Origin: Aquimarina longa SW024 | GTDB taxonomy: Bacteria; Bacteroidota; Bacteroidia; Flavobacteriales; Flavobacteriaceae | Assembly (NCBI RefSeq): GCF_001401755.1 | Contig: NZ_AVQK01000018.1 | Location: forward strand, 168,580-232,579 | Reading direction: 5' to 3' | DNA: 64,000 bases | Shown: positions 8,235-15,702 of the stretch, piece by piece | How positions within the stretch are numbered: position 1 is the first letter of the stretch | Layout of the letters: each line of letters starts with the position of its first letter | Notes under the pieces: generated by a model | The model's input: the letters and a program-made list of their open reading frames with translations, nothing else | What the model was told of the DNA's origin: nothing | Database searches by the model: none | Position numbers and translations under genes: made by a program

Positions 8235-8810
8235 TTAGAATTCGTGATTTTCGTAATAGGTAATGATTTTAAGGGCTTCTTGGGTGGTGAGTTCTTGCGA
8301 AACACAATCTTTAATACATTTGATTATTGTATTTGCCAGATCAACGGTACTTTGCTTAAAAGGTGCTGCACCCTCACAGAATTGTTTGGCTTTTTCATTG
8401 CCGAATTGCATCGCCACAATAGCCCACGCACCTGCACGCTTAAATTTCAGACTAGCGCAATACACCCCGTTTAGTTCATATTGGGCAGGAGAATATCCCA
8501 TAAGCGCACTTCTGCGTATCAAGGACAGTCCTTTTTTTCTATCGCGAGGTACTTCGTGCAACCCCTTATAATAATAAATCCCCAATACGTGTATTGAAGG
8601 AATATGATACGCATTTACGGCGGATTCTAACATAAATAATCCGAGTTCATTATCCTTTTTGAATCCGCCAACCTGTTCGATACAGCTAACCCCCATTAGC
8701 CCCACACAATCCCAATCCTTTTTACTAGCTCCTTGTTTCAGCGTTTTGAAATATTGGCTATAATCCTGTTTTTCGTAAGCGTCTAACGCTTTGGTATAGA
8801 ATGCTCCCAT
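8235..8810 (-). CDS. Sel1-repeat-like protein
   Basis: 191 aa using the Met of MGAFYTKALDAYEKQDY (8810). The longer frame adds a hydrophobic 22-residue stretch that falls in the regulatory repeats and is probably untranslated. Residues about 40-130 contain Sel1/TPR-like helical pairs: GLMGVSCIEQVGG, then LGIYYYKGLHEVPRD, then KKGLSLIRRSALMGYSPAQYEL. Sel1 repeats mediate protein contacts. It is transcribed divergently from the 207-aa gene at 8991 across a region with three matching palindromes. Its role in the element is unknown. Confidence 0.75.
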   Translation of the reverse strand: MGAFYTKALDAYEKQDYSQYFKTLKQGASKKDWDCVGLMGVSCIEQVGGFKKDNELGLFMLESAVNAYHIPSIHVLGIYYYKGLHEVPRDRKKGLSLIRRSALMGYSPAQYELNGVYCASLKFKRAGAWAIVAMQFGNEKAKQFCEGAAPFKQSTVDLANTIIKCIKDCVSQELTTQEALKIITYYENHEF

Positions 8811-8831
8811 AATAAAACATTTTAAATTAAT

Positions 8832-8958
8832 ACTCGCTATATGAATTATGAGTAAAATTAAATATAAATCACTCAATAATTAATTTATGAGTGTTTTATT
8901 AACATAAAATTTAACATTTCGAGTTAAATTTTAGTTACTCAAATATTGACATATGAGT
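8832..8958. promoter_or_regulatory. Three 22-bp palindromic elements (ACTC[A/G]-N12-TGAGT) between divergent genes
   Basis: ACTCG...TGAGT at 8832-8853, ACTCA...TGAGT at 8871-8892 and ACTCA...TGAGT at 8937-8958 all have identical overall length. They lie between the Sel1-like gene and the 207-aa gene. The spacing and symmetry fit a dimeric DNA-binding protein acting as a shared operator. Start-to-start distances are 39 and 66 bp. Which protein binds them is unknown. Candidates are the product at 8991 or the XRE protein at 5471. Confidence 0.6.
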
Positions 8959-8990
8959 ATATTATGTATATTGTCGCAAAAATTTGACAA

Positions 8991-9614
8991 ATGGAAATTG
9001 AAGCCATACTAAGAAAACATTTTGCGCCCTATGTATTAGCATTAATACAACAAGGGGCAATAATTGCAGATACTAGTAGTGATGATGAAAGGTTTAATAT
9101 TGTGCCACCGAATGACAGCGATTTTTTTGTAGAAAACCCCGAAGGGGAGCAAAGCCCTTTTCAGTTTGTAGAGCAATCGGAAAGTATTGATTCCGAAGTT
9201 CAAAAACAAACACGAAGGCTATTAGAGCATATAAAAGCTAAGGCAGAATTAGAAGGTAAAGACCCTCTTGAATTACTACAAGCACCACTTATAAGCCTAT
9301 TGGATGATTACAAAAAAACCTTGTTAAGAAACCAAGAACTTGAAGAAAAACTAGGAAAATTTGATGCAAAAAAGAATAGAAAAAATGCATCCGATAAATT
9401 TGCAGTAGAGATATTTCCCCACGTTGTGGATGCTCAAAAAGAAGGGATTACCTCCGAAGCTAAAATAGCGCAGCATTTTAATGATTTAGGATTGAAATCG
9501 TACCGAGGAAAACAATTTAATCCTTCTTCCATCCATTACCTATTGAAACGTCAAAAGGAAATGGGCTTATTTGATGCAAAAGAAGATAATACCAATAGTC
9601 CTGACATTGGATAA
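8991..9614 (+). CDS. Hypothetical protein with recombinase-like C-terminal helix-turn-helix
   Basis: 207 aa. The first 70 residues are acidic and look poorly ordered, the middle (residues 75-130) is a charged helix with coiled-coil character, and residues 145-195 read EGITSEAKIAQHFNDLGLKS then FNPSSIHYLLKRQKEMGLF. That pattern resembles the helix-turn-helix found in the accessory domain of large serine recombinases. No catalytic serine domain is present, so it is not a recombinase. Divergent placement over the palindrome cluster suggests a regulator. It ends 3 bp from the stop of the relaxase gene, facing it. Confidence 0.7.
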   Translation: MEIEAILRKHFAPYVLALIQQGAIIADTSSDDERFNIVPPNDSDFFVENPEGEQSPFQFVEQSESIDSEVQKQTRRLLEHIKAKAELEGKDPLELLQAPLISLLDDYKKTLLRNQELEEKLGKFDAKKNRKNASDKFAVEIFPHVVDAQKEGITSEAKIAQHFNDLGLKSYRGKQFNPSSIHYLLKRQKEMGLFDAKEDNTNSPDIG

Positions 9615-9617
9615 TCT

Positions 9618-11714
9618 CTAAATATCCATTCCGTTGTCCTGCTCCAAGTCCTTATCTTTTTCCAGTTCCTTAAAAGCTAACCAGATACGGCGTTGTTCCT
9701 CACTGTCAAACTTGGGCATTTCTTCTAACTCTTGTTCGCGGTGTTGCGCTGCATTTTCTTTTGCCACTTGTTCAAACTCCGCAGCAATACGCGCCTGTTC
9801 ATCTTCAATGCTTGGGCTTTTCGTATTGAAATTCTTTTGTATAGAAAGGTCGTGCGCATTATCCAATGATTGTTTTTGTGCCTTGTCCTCTTGCTGTTCC
9901 TTTAGATTGCGCTTTGCGGCGGCTTTTAATAATTGGTAATTTTCGTGCTGCTTATTCTGGTCTTTTTGCTTCTCTTTCTGCTGCTGTTTTTCTTGGGTGT
10001 GTTCCTGTTCTGCTGCTTTTTTCTCCTTGTGTTTGGTCGCTAGGCGTTTCACTTGTGAAACCTTGCCTTTCTGTGTGGGGGTCTTGCCCTGTACGCTATG
10101 CTCCAAACTCGCCGCACTCTGTTCATTGCTGAATGCTTCGCGCAAGGTGTCGTTTTCTTTCTCCGCTTTCTGCTGCTCCGCTTCGGTGGTATGGCGGTCT
10201 TGGTCGGTCTTGCCCTGCAATTCCCCTGCATCCCCGAAGCCCTGTTTTTCCAGTTCTTCATCAATCGCCCATTGCCTATTTTTGTGTATCGCTTCAATAT
10301 CCAGTTTAAAACGGCGCATTTGCTCCGCTAACTGTTTTTCGCGGTTTTGCAAATTGTTGTATGTCTGTTCAAACTGTTCACGCTTGAAAAGCCGTGAACC
10401 AACATCTTTGTATGGCTCGTATTGTTTGCGTGCTTCTTCTAGGCGTTGTTTGCTGCCGTCAATGTCGTGTAAATCCCGCGCCTTACTGATACGCTCATCA
10501 AAATAGCCTTGCCACTTCCGCGCTTTTTCATTTTGGGCTAAGGCTTCTTTTTCTTCCTGTGCTTCTTTGGCGCGTAACTCTGCCAGTTCGTCAATAAGGT
10601 GTAACCGTCTGCCGCCTTTATTGCCTTTGTTCTCTTTAATGCTTTTTAGGATTTCGTTAAGCCGTTCCTTACGCGCTTTACGTTCTGCTGCTCGTTCTTC
10701 ACCCCATTTCTGTTGTGCTGCTTTACGCTCGGCGGCTTTCTCAACTGCCCATTGTTGACGTGCTAGTTCTTTTTCTTTCTGCTCCTGTTCTATGGCGAAT
10801 TGGTGCGCGGCTTCCTCTAATCGATGTTCTTGTTTAATGGCTTCGGCTTCACGATCATAGGGCTTATTTTGCTCTTTGATCTGTGCCGATAAGTCGTTGG
10901 CTTTGGGCAAACTTTCACGGTCTAGGTCGTTGCATTTGGCTAGTACTGCTTTAGTTTTTGCGCCGCCGCGCTCGTCAATCTGCAATTGTCGCATAAGGCG
11001 GTTTATTTTGCCTTTTTCATCGACGATCACAAGCGTATTACGATCACCATTAGCAAGTTGTAAGCCTTCCAATTCAAGCGCATTTTTAAATGCTTTTCCG
11101 TTATCGGCGGCATAATATGCGCGGGTTACTTGGGTGCTGTAATCCTGTTTTTCTTTCTGGTAATTGCTGCGCTCTCCCCGCTCCCTCTTGCGGGCATTTT
11201 CTACACGCTGTTCACAATAGATTTTGCGCTCCTGTTCGTATTCCAACGCCCATGCCTGAACCTTGTTTTTATCTAGTGGCAGTTCGGCGCGTTTGCCTGT
11301 TTGGGGGTGGGTCAAATTAACAACAATATGAACGTGATCGTGTTTGGTATCATTGTGCGCCACAAAGTAATATTGATGCTCCGATAAACCCAATTCCTTA
11401 ACCGTTTCTAATGCCATTTCTTTTTGGTGGGCTTCGTCTGGAGTCTCATCGTGCGCCCACGCTAACGAATAATGGTACACTGCCCCTGTTTCGGTTTTGC
11501 GCCCTGTAGTGGCTATCCCCGCATCCCGCTTTAGCTGCTCTGCGTGTATATCCGTCCACGCCATTTGTTTAGCGGCTTTATGCACGTTGGCAGTCCACAG
11601 ATTACCCGTTTCCGTCCACGCCACGCGCTCGGCGGTATCGGCTTGCTTATCGTGCATCAAATACGCCGTCACCCCTTTAAAGCTGTAACCTCTGTCATTA
11701 ATCCGTGGTATCAT
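9618..11714 (-). CDS. Relaxase (MOB family mobilization nuclease)
   Basis: 698 aa. The N-terminal 200 residues are the nicking domain: FKGVTAYLMHDK near residue 12 (Tyr18 is a likely catalytic tyrosine), YHYSLAWAHDE near 80, and the metal-binding HNDTKHDHVHIVVN (His120, Asp122, His125, His127, His129). The remaining 500 residues are extremely rich in Lys, Glu, Gln and Arg and should form long coiled coils. The ERVAWTETGNLWT pattern and the HxDxxHxHxH site remind me of relaxases common on alphaproteobacterial plasmids, which would fit cross-phylum transfer. The start overlaps the MobC-like gene by 17 bp. It would cut oriT and lead the strand into a recipient. Confidence 0.93.
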   Translation of the reverse strand: MIPRINDRGYSFKGVTAYLMHDKQADTAERVAWTETGNLWTANVHKAAKQMAWTDIHAEQLKRDAGIATTGRKTETGAVYHYSLAWAHDETPDEAHQKEMALETVKELGLSEHQYYFVAHNDTKHDHVHIVVNLTHPQTGKRAELPLDKNKVQAWALEYEQERKIYCEQRVENARKRERGERSNYQKEKQDYSTQVTRAYYAADNGKAFKNALELEGLQLANGDRNTLVIVDEKGKINRLMRQLQIDERGGAKTKAVLAKCNDLDRESLPKANDLSAQIKEQNKPYDREAEAIKQEHRLEEAAHQFAIEQEQKEKELARQQWAVEKAAERKAAQQKWGEERAAERKARKERLNEILKSIKENKGNKGGRRLHLIDELAELRAKEAQEEKEALAQNEKARKWQGYFDERISKARDLHDIDGSKQRLEEARKQYEPYKDVGSRLFKREQFEQTYNNLQNREKQLAEQMRRFKLDIEAIHKNRQWAIDEELEKQGFGDAGELQGKTDQDRHTTEAEQQKAEKENDTLREAFSNEQSAASLEHSVQGKTPTQKGKVSQVKRLATKHKEKKAAEQEHTQEKQQQKEKQKDQNKQHENYQLLKAAAKRNLKEQQEDKAQKQSLDNAHDLSIQKNFNTKSPSIEDEQARIAAEFEQVAKENAAQHREQELEEMPKFDSEEQRRIWLAFKELEKDKDLEQDNGMDI

Positions 11715-12045
11715 TGAGCAAGCCAGTTAAAACGGTATCTATCTTTTCTAAACACCCAATTAATAAATCGTGTTCGTAAGGCGTAAGCCCGCCAAGATTC
11801 ACACGCTTTTGGTATTGGTTCAAATTGTTACCGATAGCAGCAATATGCCGTATCAGTTGGGTATCGGTCTTACTTTCTTTAATGGCGATTTTTCCATGTA
11901 CACCCATTCGCCGCATATATGCCGAAGGGGTCAAGCCTGCTTGTGCCGCTTTTGCTTTGATCGTTGCCAATTCTGCCGAAGTGCAACGGGTATCAGGCAA
12001 GCGGGAATCAAATTTGATCTTTGGTTTTTTGGCGGTCTTTTTCAT
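11698..12045 (-). CDS. MobC-like relaxosome accessory protein
   Basis: 115 aa from the Met of MKKTAKKPKIKFDSRLP (12045). The central part, RCTSAELATIKAKAAQAGLT followed by PSAYMRRMGV, is a ribbon-helix-helix-like segment, and residues 65-100 contain IGNNLNQYQKRVN, a hallmark of bacterial mobilization (MobC) proteins. These bind next to the nick site and help load the relaxase. The 3' end overlaps the relaxase start by 17 bp, so translation is coupled. The oriT-like region lies immediately upstream, as expected. Confidence 0.88.
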   Translation of the reverse strand: MKKTAKKPKIKFDSRLPDTRCTSAELATIKAKAAQAGLTPSAYMRRMGVHGKIAIKESKTDTQLIRHIAAIGNNLNQYQKRVNLGGLTPYEHDLLIGCLEKIDTVLTGLLNDTTD

Positions 12046-12445
12046 ATCGAAACTTTTTATTAACATTTAGGGGCGATACTCAGACGATAGGGGATGCAAC
12101 GGGGAAAAGCGTAGCGGCTCTCCTTGCCAAGATTAAGAATTGCGCGGGCGAAAACGATAGTTTTTGTACGTACATTTCTTCATCTTGCTACTCCGCTGCA
12201 CACCCAAAGATACTGATTTTCAAAACCCTATGCAATTCTAGGTTACTTTCTTTCCACAACTATCCTTTTAAGGATAATCTGACCTAACTAAGAAACCAAT
12301 AAAACGTAGTTTTATATCCGTTACGCAGTGCGCCCCAAACGCTGACGAAGTAACGGGATTGAGCGCAGCTCAAATAATCCCAACAATAGGATGGCTATTT
12401 ACATAAAATAACGCCCTGCAAAGTGCTAGCTAAAAAAGAAAAAGA
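12046..12445. other. Gene-free region holding the putative transfer origin
   Basis: This 400-bp stretch has no credible gene. Its right half carries the oriT-like structure described separately. A shorter repeat, TATCC-TTTTAA-GGATA, lies near 12265. The left half is mixed in base composition and probably contains the promoter for the MobC-relaxase pair. Confidence 0.6.
12299..12381. other. oriT: Candidate origin of transfer (oriT) with nick-like core
   Basis: Three features are packed together. ATAAAAC-GTA-GTTTTAT (12299-12315) is a perfect 7-bp inverted repeat. AGTGCGCCC (12327-12335) matches the core of the RSF1010/MOBQ nick region (TAAGTGCGCCCT). CCGTTAC (12318-12324) and GTAACGG (12350-12356) are inverted arms that enclose this core. 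A hairpin TTGAGC-GCA-GCTCAA (12359-12373) follows, flanked by GGG and CCC. Position upstream of the MobC-relaxase genes supports oriT. The nick itself is not demonstrated. Confidence 0.6.
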
Positions 12446-13006
12446 TTAAAAAGGGTCTTTGTTCCAATCACTAAATATTGGTCGTTGCGGCGGTTGGTGC
12501 TTGTCTTGTCTCAACGGTGGTAAAACATCTATGATAGTATGGTGTTGCTCGTCGTCGTAGGTAATCAAATGAGAAGTATTGAAATGCTGTTTTTGCCAAA
12601 ATGCGGTACTAGAACGCTGCGACAAATTAAAGAAGGTTTTACAATACCAAATAAATGTTTGCGGGTCGTCATTCCCTGTTGTAAATGGGATTTGTTGACC
12701 GTAATAATTCAGGGGTGGGCATATGTCGCGTGCTTTGATCAGTAAATTATATAGTTCTTTATCGTATGCGCTACTGTCTGCAACCTCAATAAAACCTAAA
12801 TAAGTGTAATGCGCCGCGTGTAACCTGTGTAATTCTTTAGGGCTGATCTTAAAAACCTGTAATTCGGCTTCACTCGTGTAAAACTGGCTTGAATCTTCAT
12901 TAAGGTAGGAATGATTTTTTATAATAGGGTTGGGGTAATCTTTAGCCCATTGCGCCACCATATCAGTAAGCAATTTGGTTAATCGGGTGCTTTCTGCTTC
13001 GGTCAT
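12446..13006 (-). CDS. Hypothetical protein of the mobilizable element
   Basis: 186 aa, soluble, rich in Tyr, Trp and His, with an N-terminal helix (ESTRLTKLLTDMVAQWAKDY) and a Pro/Gln-rich tail ending DWNKDPF. There is no signal peptide, membrane segment or recognised motif. It starts 16 bp after the ParE gene stop and shares its strand, so it may be cotranscribed with the toxin-antitoxin pair. It lies beside the oriT-like region, but no function can be assigned. Confidence 0.7.
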   Translation of the reverse strand: MTEAESTRLTKLLTDMVAQWAKDYPNPIIKNHSYLNEDSSQFYTSEAELQVFKISPKELHRLHAAHYTYLGFIEVADSSAYDKELYNLLIKARDICPPLNYYGQQIPFTTGNDDPQTFIWYCKTFFNLSQRSSTAFWQKQHFNTSHLITYDDEQHHTIIDVLPPLRQDKHQPPQRPIFSDWNKDPF

Positions 13007-13022
13007 ACTTTAGGGTTTAAAA

Positions 13023-13313
13023 TTATAAATGTTGTTCATAGTCCATCTGTTGCCCCAATACGCGCACAATCAAAATGCCAGTATCGGTAGGTACGTAAAA
13101 AATCGTATGGGATTGATAGGCATAGCGGCGTAATTCTTCCCCATATTCCGAAGCGTCACGCCCTATCGTGGGTCTATCTGCCAATAAGGTAAAACAGCTA
13201 TTGAGTTTATCGCGATAGGTACGGGCTTGCTTGATGCCCCATTGCTCAATGGTGTAATCTGCAATGTTAAATAGGTCATTCTCTGCTAGTGGTGTAAAAC
13301 GATATTTAGCCAT
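13023..13313 (-). CDS. parE: ParE/RelE-family toxin
   Basis: 96 aa. The sequence YRFTPLAENDLFNIADYTIEQWG near the N-terminus, the helix QARTYRDKLNSCFTLLADRP, GRDASEYGEELRRYAYQSHTIFY and a final VRVLGQQMDYEQHL are the standard ParE pattern. ParE toxins poison DNA gyrase and are neutralised by ParD. The start overlaps the antitoxin gene by 8 bp, with antitoxin first as usual. It probably stabilises the mobile element. RelE-type mRNA cleavage is less likely given the ParD partner. Confidence 0.9.
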   Translation of the reverse strand: MAKYRFTPLAENDLFNIADYTIEQWGIKQARTYRDKLNSCFTLLADRPTIGRDASEYGEELRRYAYQSHTIFYVPTDTGILIVRVLGQQMDYEQHL

Positions 13314-13560
13314 TTTTTGCCTTATGCTTCTGCTCGGCTGCTGCCCATATATCGTCTAAAGTCCTATCGCTGATACCACTATCAAGCCCCTTTTGAATTT
13401 CGGATTTTAGCTTTAGAAACTTTTCATTATTCCCTTGCTCCCGTCTGATAAGGGCGCGGATATATTCACTTTCGTTTGTAAAGTCGCCGTTATTGATTTG
13501 GGATTTAATCCACTCGTCTTGCTTGTCTGTTACCGTAATCGTTTTTCGTATCGTTGCCAT
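13306..13560 (-). CDS. parD: ParD-family antitoxin
   Basis: 84 aa. The N-terminal ribbon-helix-helix segment, RKTITVTDKQDEWIKSQI, followed by FTNESEYIRALIRREQ, is typical of ParD/CopG antitoxins. The C-terminal half, ending AEQKHKAKNG, wraps the toxin. It would bind its own promoter as a dimer, so the operon is likely autoregulated. The region upstream (13561-13642) is the likely promoter. Confidence 0.9.
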   Translation of the reverse strand: MATIRKTITVTDKQDEWIKSQINNGDFTNESEYIRALIRREQGNNEKFLKLKSEIQKGLDSGISDRTLDDIWAAAEQKHKAKNG

Positions 13561-13642
13561 ATATAAAACCTTTTTATTGCTGCAATAGTCATACTATTGA
13601 TGTAAATATAGCATAATTAACGGATTTTACAAAGGATTAAGG

Positions 13643-14629
13643 TTACATTTGCAACCCTGTATCTAAATCGTGATCGTGGTATTTAATTGGACGCATTTCT
13701 ATTTGGCATTGCTGCCCTGTGGCTTTATAACAAGCATTTAAATCTTCATAGCCATAGTAGGTGTCGTTTGCAGCATAGATTGTATAAGGCGACGCCTTAA
13801 AATGATCGGTGGCACGTTCTACCGCTTCGGCGGCTTTACTTCCCTCTTTTTCATTATCTAAAAACAAAACTACGTGATCTACCGTGATTTTATCACGCAA
13901 AAAGTCGGCGGCGCGTTTTGCCATTGCGGTAGAATTTAAAATAATGGTTTTGTTTTCTGGTTCTTGCTGCCCTGTAATCATTAGATGGCTCAAATAATCA
14001 AAAAAGCCCTCAAATACATTTACGACATTGCCCCGCATTCCTGTACCTTCGATATAGGTAAAATCATTGGGGGCAATAGCGGTTTTCATATACTTGTTGC
14101 GAATGGCATACCCGCCCGATTGGTTTTGAATCCCTAGCCCGTAAAAGGATTTACCTGTTTCCGTGTCGGTATAATGCGCTTCTTTTAGGTGTTTATCTAT
14201 AATTGACGAGTGTATGCCGCGTTCTTTACCGTAAGCGATTAAATTGGGGTTTAGTACTTGCTTTATCTTAGCGATTTCAAAACGGGGCTTCTTTTCTTCA
14301 TACTGCCCTGCTAATTGGATTGTTTTGTTTTGTGGTAGATTGGTGCTGTTAAGGTTCTCATTAAGCCATTGCAACGCGCCTGACACGTTTGTGCTGCTAT
14401 ATTGCATCACTAGGTCAATGACCTTACCGCCCTGCCCTGTGCCTAAATCTTGCCATAGGTTCTTTTTATGGTTTACCGAAAAACTGGGGGTGCGTTCTGT
14501 GCGTAATGGATTTTCATACCATTGCTCTTGTCCGCCTGAATGCTTGGCAAGGGCTGCACAACCCATTACGCGTATAATTGTATCAAGTGGTATTTGATTA
14601 GCTTGGTTGCAGTTCATCAGAATATCCAT
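13643..14629 (-). CDS. Toprim-domain DNA primase of mobile-element type
   Basis: 328 aa, or 324 aa from the second Met. The N-terminal 90 residues resemble DnaG-type CHC2 domains (WYENPLRTERTPSFSVNHKK then DLGTGQGGKVIDLVMQ), but the zinc-binding cysteines are absent. The C-terminal toprim region has VNVFEGFFDYLSHL near residue 205 (catalytic Glu) and VVLFLDNEKEGSKAAE near 255 (Asp). Small toprim primases of this form are common on Bacteroidota plasmids and integrative elements, where they prime the transferred strand. It is the first gene at the right side of the element and is divergent from the 148-aa gene by 39 bp. Confidence 0.85.
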   Translation of the reverse strand: MDILMNCNQANQIPLDTIIRVMGCAALAKHSGGQEQWYENPLRTERTPSFSVNHKKNLWQDLGTGQGGKVIDLVMQYSSTNVSGALQWLNENLNSTNLPQNKTIQLAGQYEEKKPRFEIAKIKQVLNPNLIAYGKERGIHSSIIDKHLKEAHYTDTETGKSFYGLGIQNQSGGYAIRNKYMKTAIAPNDFTYIEGTGMRGNVVNVFEGFFDYLSHLMITGQQEPENKTIILNSTAMAKRAADFLRDKITVDHVVLFLDNEKEGSKAAEAVERATDHFKASPYTIYAANDTYYGYEDLNACYKATGQQCQIEMRPIKYHDHDLDTGLQM

Positions 14630-14668
14630 AAATTTACGTAAATAATCAGCTTAAATAAAATATAGTAA

Positions 14669-15115
14669 ATGTTTGATAAAAATAGAAATATAAAAGTAGG
14701 TAGAGATATTAATATTAATAGTAACAATCATTTAGAACAATTAAACAGATCAGGATTATTAGAAAAGAAAAATGAATGTTCAATTATTTTAGAAAAAGAA
14801 GCTAGCGCAAAATGGAAAACAGCTTTTAAATATCTCTTTTTTTCCTTAGTACTATTCATAATATTATATTTTTCACTTCCTATTCTGTTTGGTTTTTTAG
14901 CTGAACAAAATAAAGACAGCATACTTAAAGGGGTATTTGATAAACCTATTCCTCAAAATATCCAATTTATAATCACTACTGTATTAGCTATCGTACCTAT
15001 ATTTACTCCCTTAACAGGACTACTTGATGATAATGACACTCAAAAAAAGCAAAGAGAAATTCTTAAAAAAATAAATATATTATTGAAAGAAAAAGAATAC
15101 CTAAATAAAGATTAA
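14669..15115 (+). CDS. Small two-helix membrane protein with an Asn-rich N-terminus
   Basis: 148 aa. It begins NRNIKVGRDININSNNHLEQ, a short repeated V-G-R-D-I-N-I-N strand pattern seen in some uncharacterised small membrane proteins. Two hydrophobic segments lie at about residues 55-75 and 92-118, and a charged helix (KKQREILKKINILLKEKEY) closes the protein. No family is recognised. It is AT-rich, unlike the element to its left, and sits between the primase and the initiator tRNA. It could be a late arrival at the junction or an accessory gene. Confidence 0.7.
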   Translation: MFDKNRNIKVGRDININSNNHLEQLNRSGLLEKKNECSIILEKEASAKWKTAFKYLFFSLVLFIILYFSLPILFGFLAEQNKDSILKGVFDKPIPQNIQFIITTVLAIVPIFTPLTGLLDDNDTQKKQREILKKINILLKEKEYLNKD

Positions 15116-15160
15116 GTTTTGATTTATTAGAATTGTTGTACATATGTTGTACAGTAGTCA

Positions 15161-15192
15161 TAAAAAAAGGGCTTCAATCTCTTGAAACCCTT
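15161..15192 (-). terminator. Intrinsic terminator of the initiator tRNA
   Basis: On the minus strand AAGGG-T-TTCAA pairs with TTGAA-G-CCCTT around a GAGA loop, followed by seven T residues. It begins 12 bases beyond the tRNA 3' end and ends its transcript. Confidence 0.8.
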
Positions 15193-15203
15193 GTCATTGC
15201 TAG

Positions 15204-15276
15204 TAGCGGGAACAGGACTCGAACCTGTGACCTTCGGGTTATGAGCCCGACGAGCTGCCTACTGCTCTATCCCGCG
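15204..15276 (-). tRNA. Initiator tRNA-Met (CAT)
   Basis: 73 nt. The anticodon loop is CTCATAA, closed by the GGG/CCC stem pairs typical of initiators. The 5' end is CGCGGGA and pairs with TCCCGC. C1 faces T72, an unpaired first position as required for formylation, and A73 is followed by CTA, so the CCA tail is not encoded. The D-loop and the GGTTCGAGTCC T-arm are normal. Its 3' end faces the mobile element. Confidence 0.93.
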
Positions 15277-15289
15277 ATGTATATTATGT

Positions 15290-15310
15290 AAATTAGTTGT
15301 TAACTAATTT
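15290..15310. repeat. Perfect 9-bp inverted repeat beside the initiator tRNA
   Basis: AAATTAGTT (15290-15298) and AACTAATTT (15302-15310) flank a 3-nt loop, 14 bp upstream of the tRNA. A T-rich run follows on the plus strand. It could be a terminator remnant or a regulator site, and I cannot decide between them. Confidence 0.35.
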
Positions 15311-15458
15311 TTTAAACTTTATGAACTTATAATTGCATTTCTTCATATATCGTTCTGCAATTGGAGTGCGAATATACAACCATTTTTGGATTAAACAATA
15401 CTATTTATATTAAAAAAAACAAAAAAAACATAACTACCTAATAGTAAAGTCTCTAAAA

Positions 15459-15641
15459 TCATTGATCAAGATTCAATACTTCAAAAGATACCAGTTCATT
15501 ATTATCAAATCTTGGATATAACTCTATAGGATTACAACAAACCTCACAATCTTCTACATAAACTTGATATGCTATAGACGGATCTAATAGCATAGAAATT
15601 TCTTCCCAACAATGTGGGCATTGAAAAAAGTGTTCAACCAT
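15459..15641 (-). CDS. CPXCG-motif cysteine-rich protein
   Basis: 60 aa. CPHC (Cys8, Cys11) near the start and DCEVCCNPI (Cys32, Cys35, Cys36) match the CPXCG family of small zinc-binding-like proteins found across proteobacteria and Bacteroidota. The cysteines probably bind one metal ion. Function of the family is unknown. It stands alone between the tRNA and the efflux operon. Confidence 0.85.
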   Translation of the reverse strand: MVEHFFQCPHCWEEISMLLDPSIAYQVYVEDCEVCCNPIELYPRFDNNELVSFEVLNLDQ

Positions 15642-15702
15642 TTTTGTGTTTTTTAATTAACTAAACTCATTTTCAGAATCGTATAATAATACATCAATAA
15701 AA

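Larger units (their letters stand above)
5471..14629. mobile_element. Mobilizable element region (coupling protein, relaxase, MobC, oriT-like site, TA pair, primase)
   Basis: The genes from the XRE regulator to the toprim primase form a mobilization module: VirD4/TraG coupling protein, MOB relaxase with HxDxxHxHxH, MobC-like relaxosome protein, an oriT-like intergenic region, ParDE and a primase. Hand counts of two 60-base lines inside the relaxase gave about 47% and 57% GC, against about 35% for one line in the efflux gene, so base composition shifts. I see no integrase, no replication initiator and no mating-pair-formation genes, so it would depend on a helper for transfer. Exact boundaries and direct repeats were not found. 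The coordinates mark first and last genes, not ends of the element. Confidence 0.65.

Noticed and set aside
8991..9614. The 207-aa protein as a serine recombinase or integrase
   Set aside because: Only the accessory helix-turn-helix pattern is present. The catalytic serine domain is absent.
9634..11688. Several plus-strand open frames of 60-169 codons opposite the relaxase and MobC genes
   Set aside because: They are Cys/Ser/Leu-rich shadows of a Lys/Glu/Gln-rich coding strand and have no recognisable domains.
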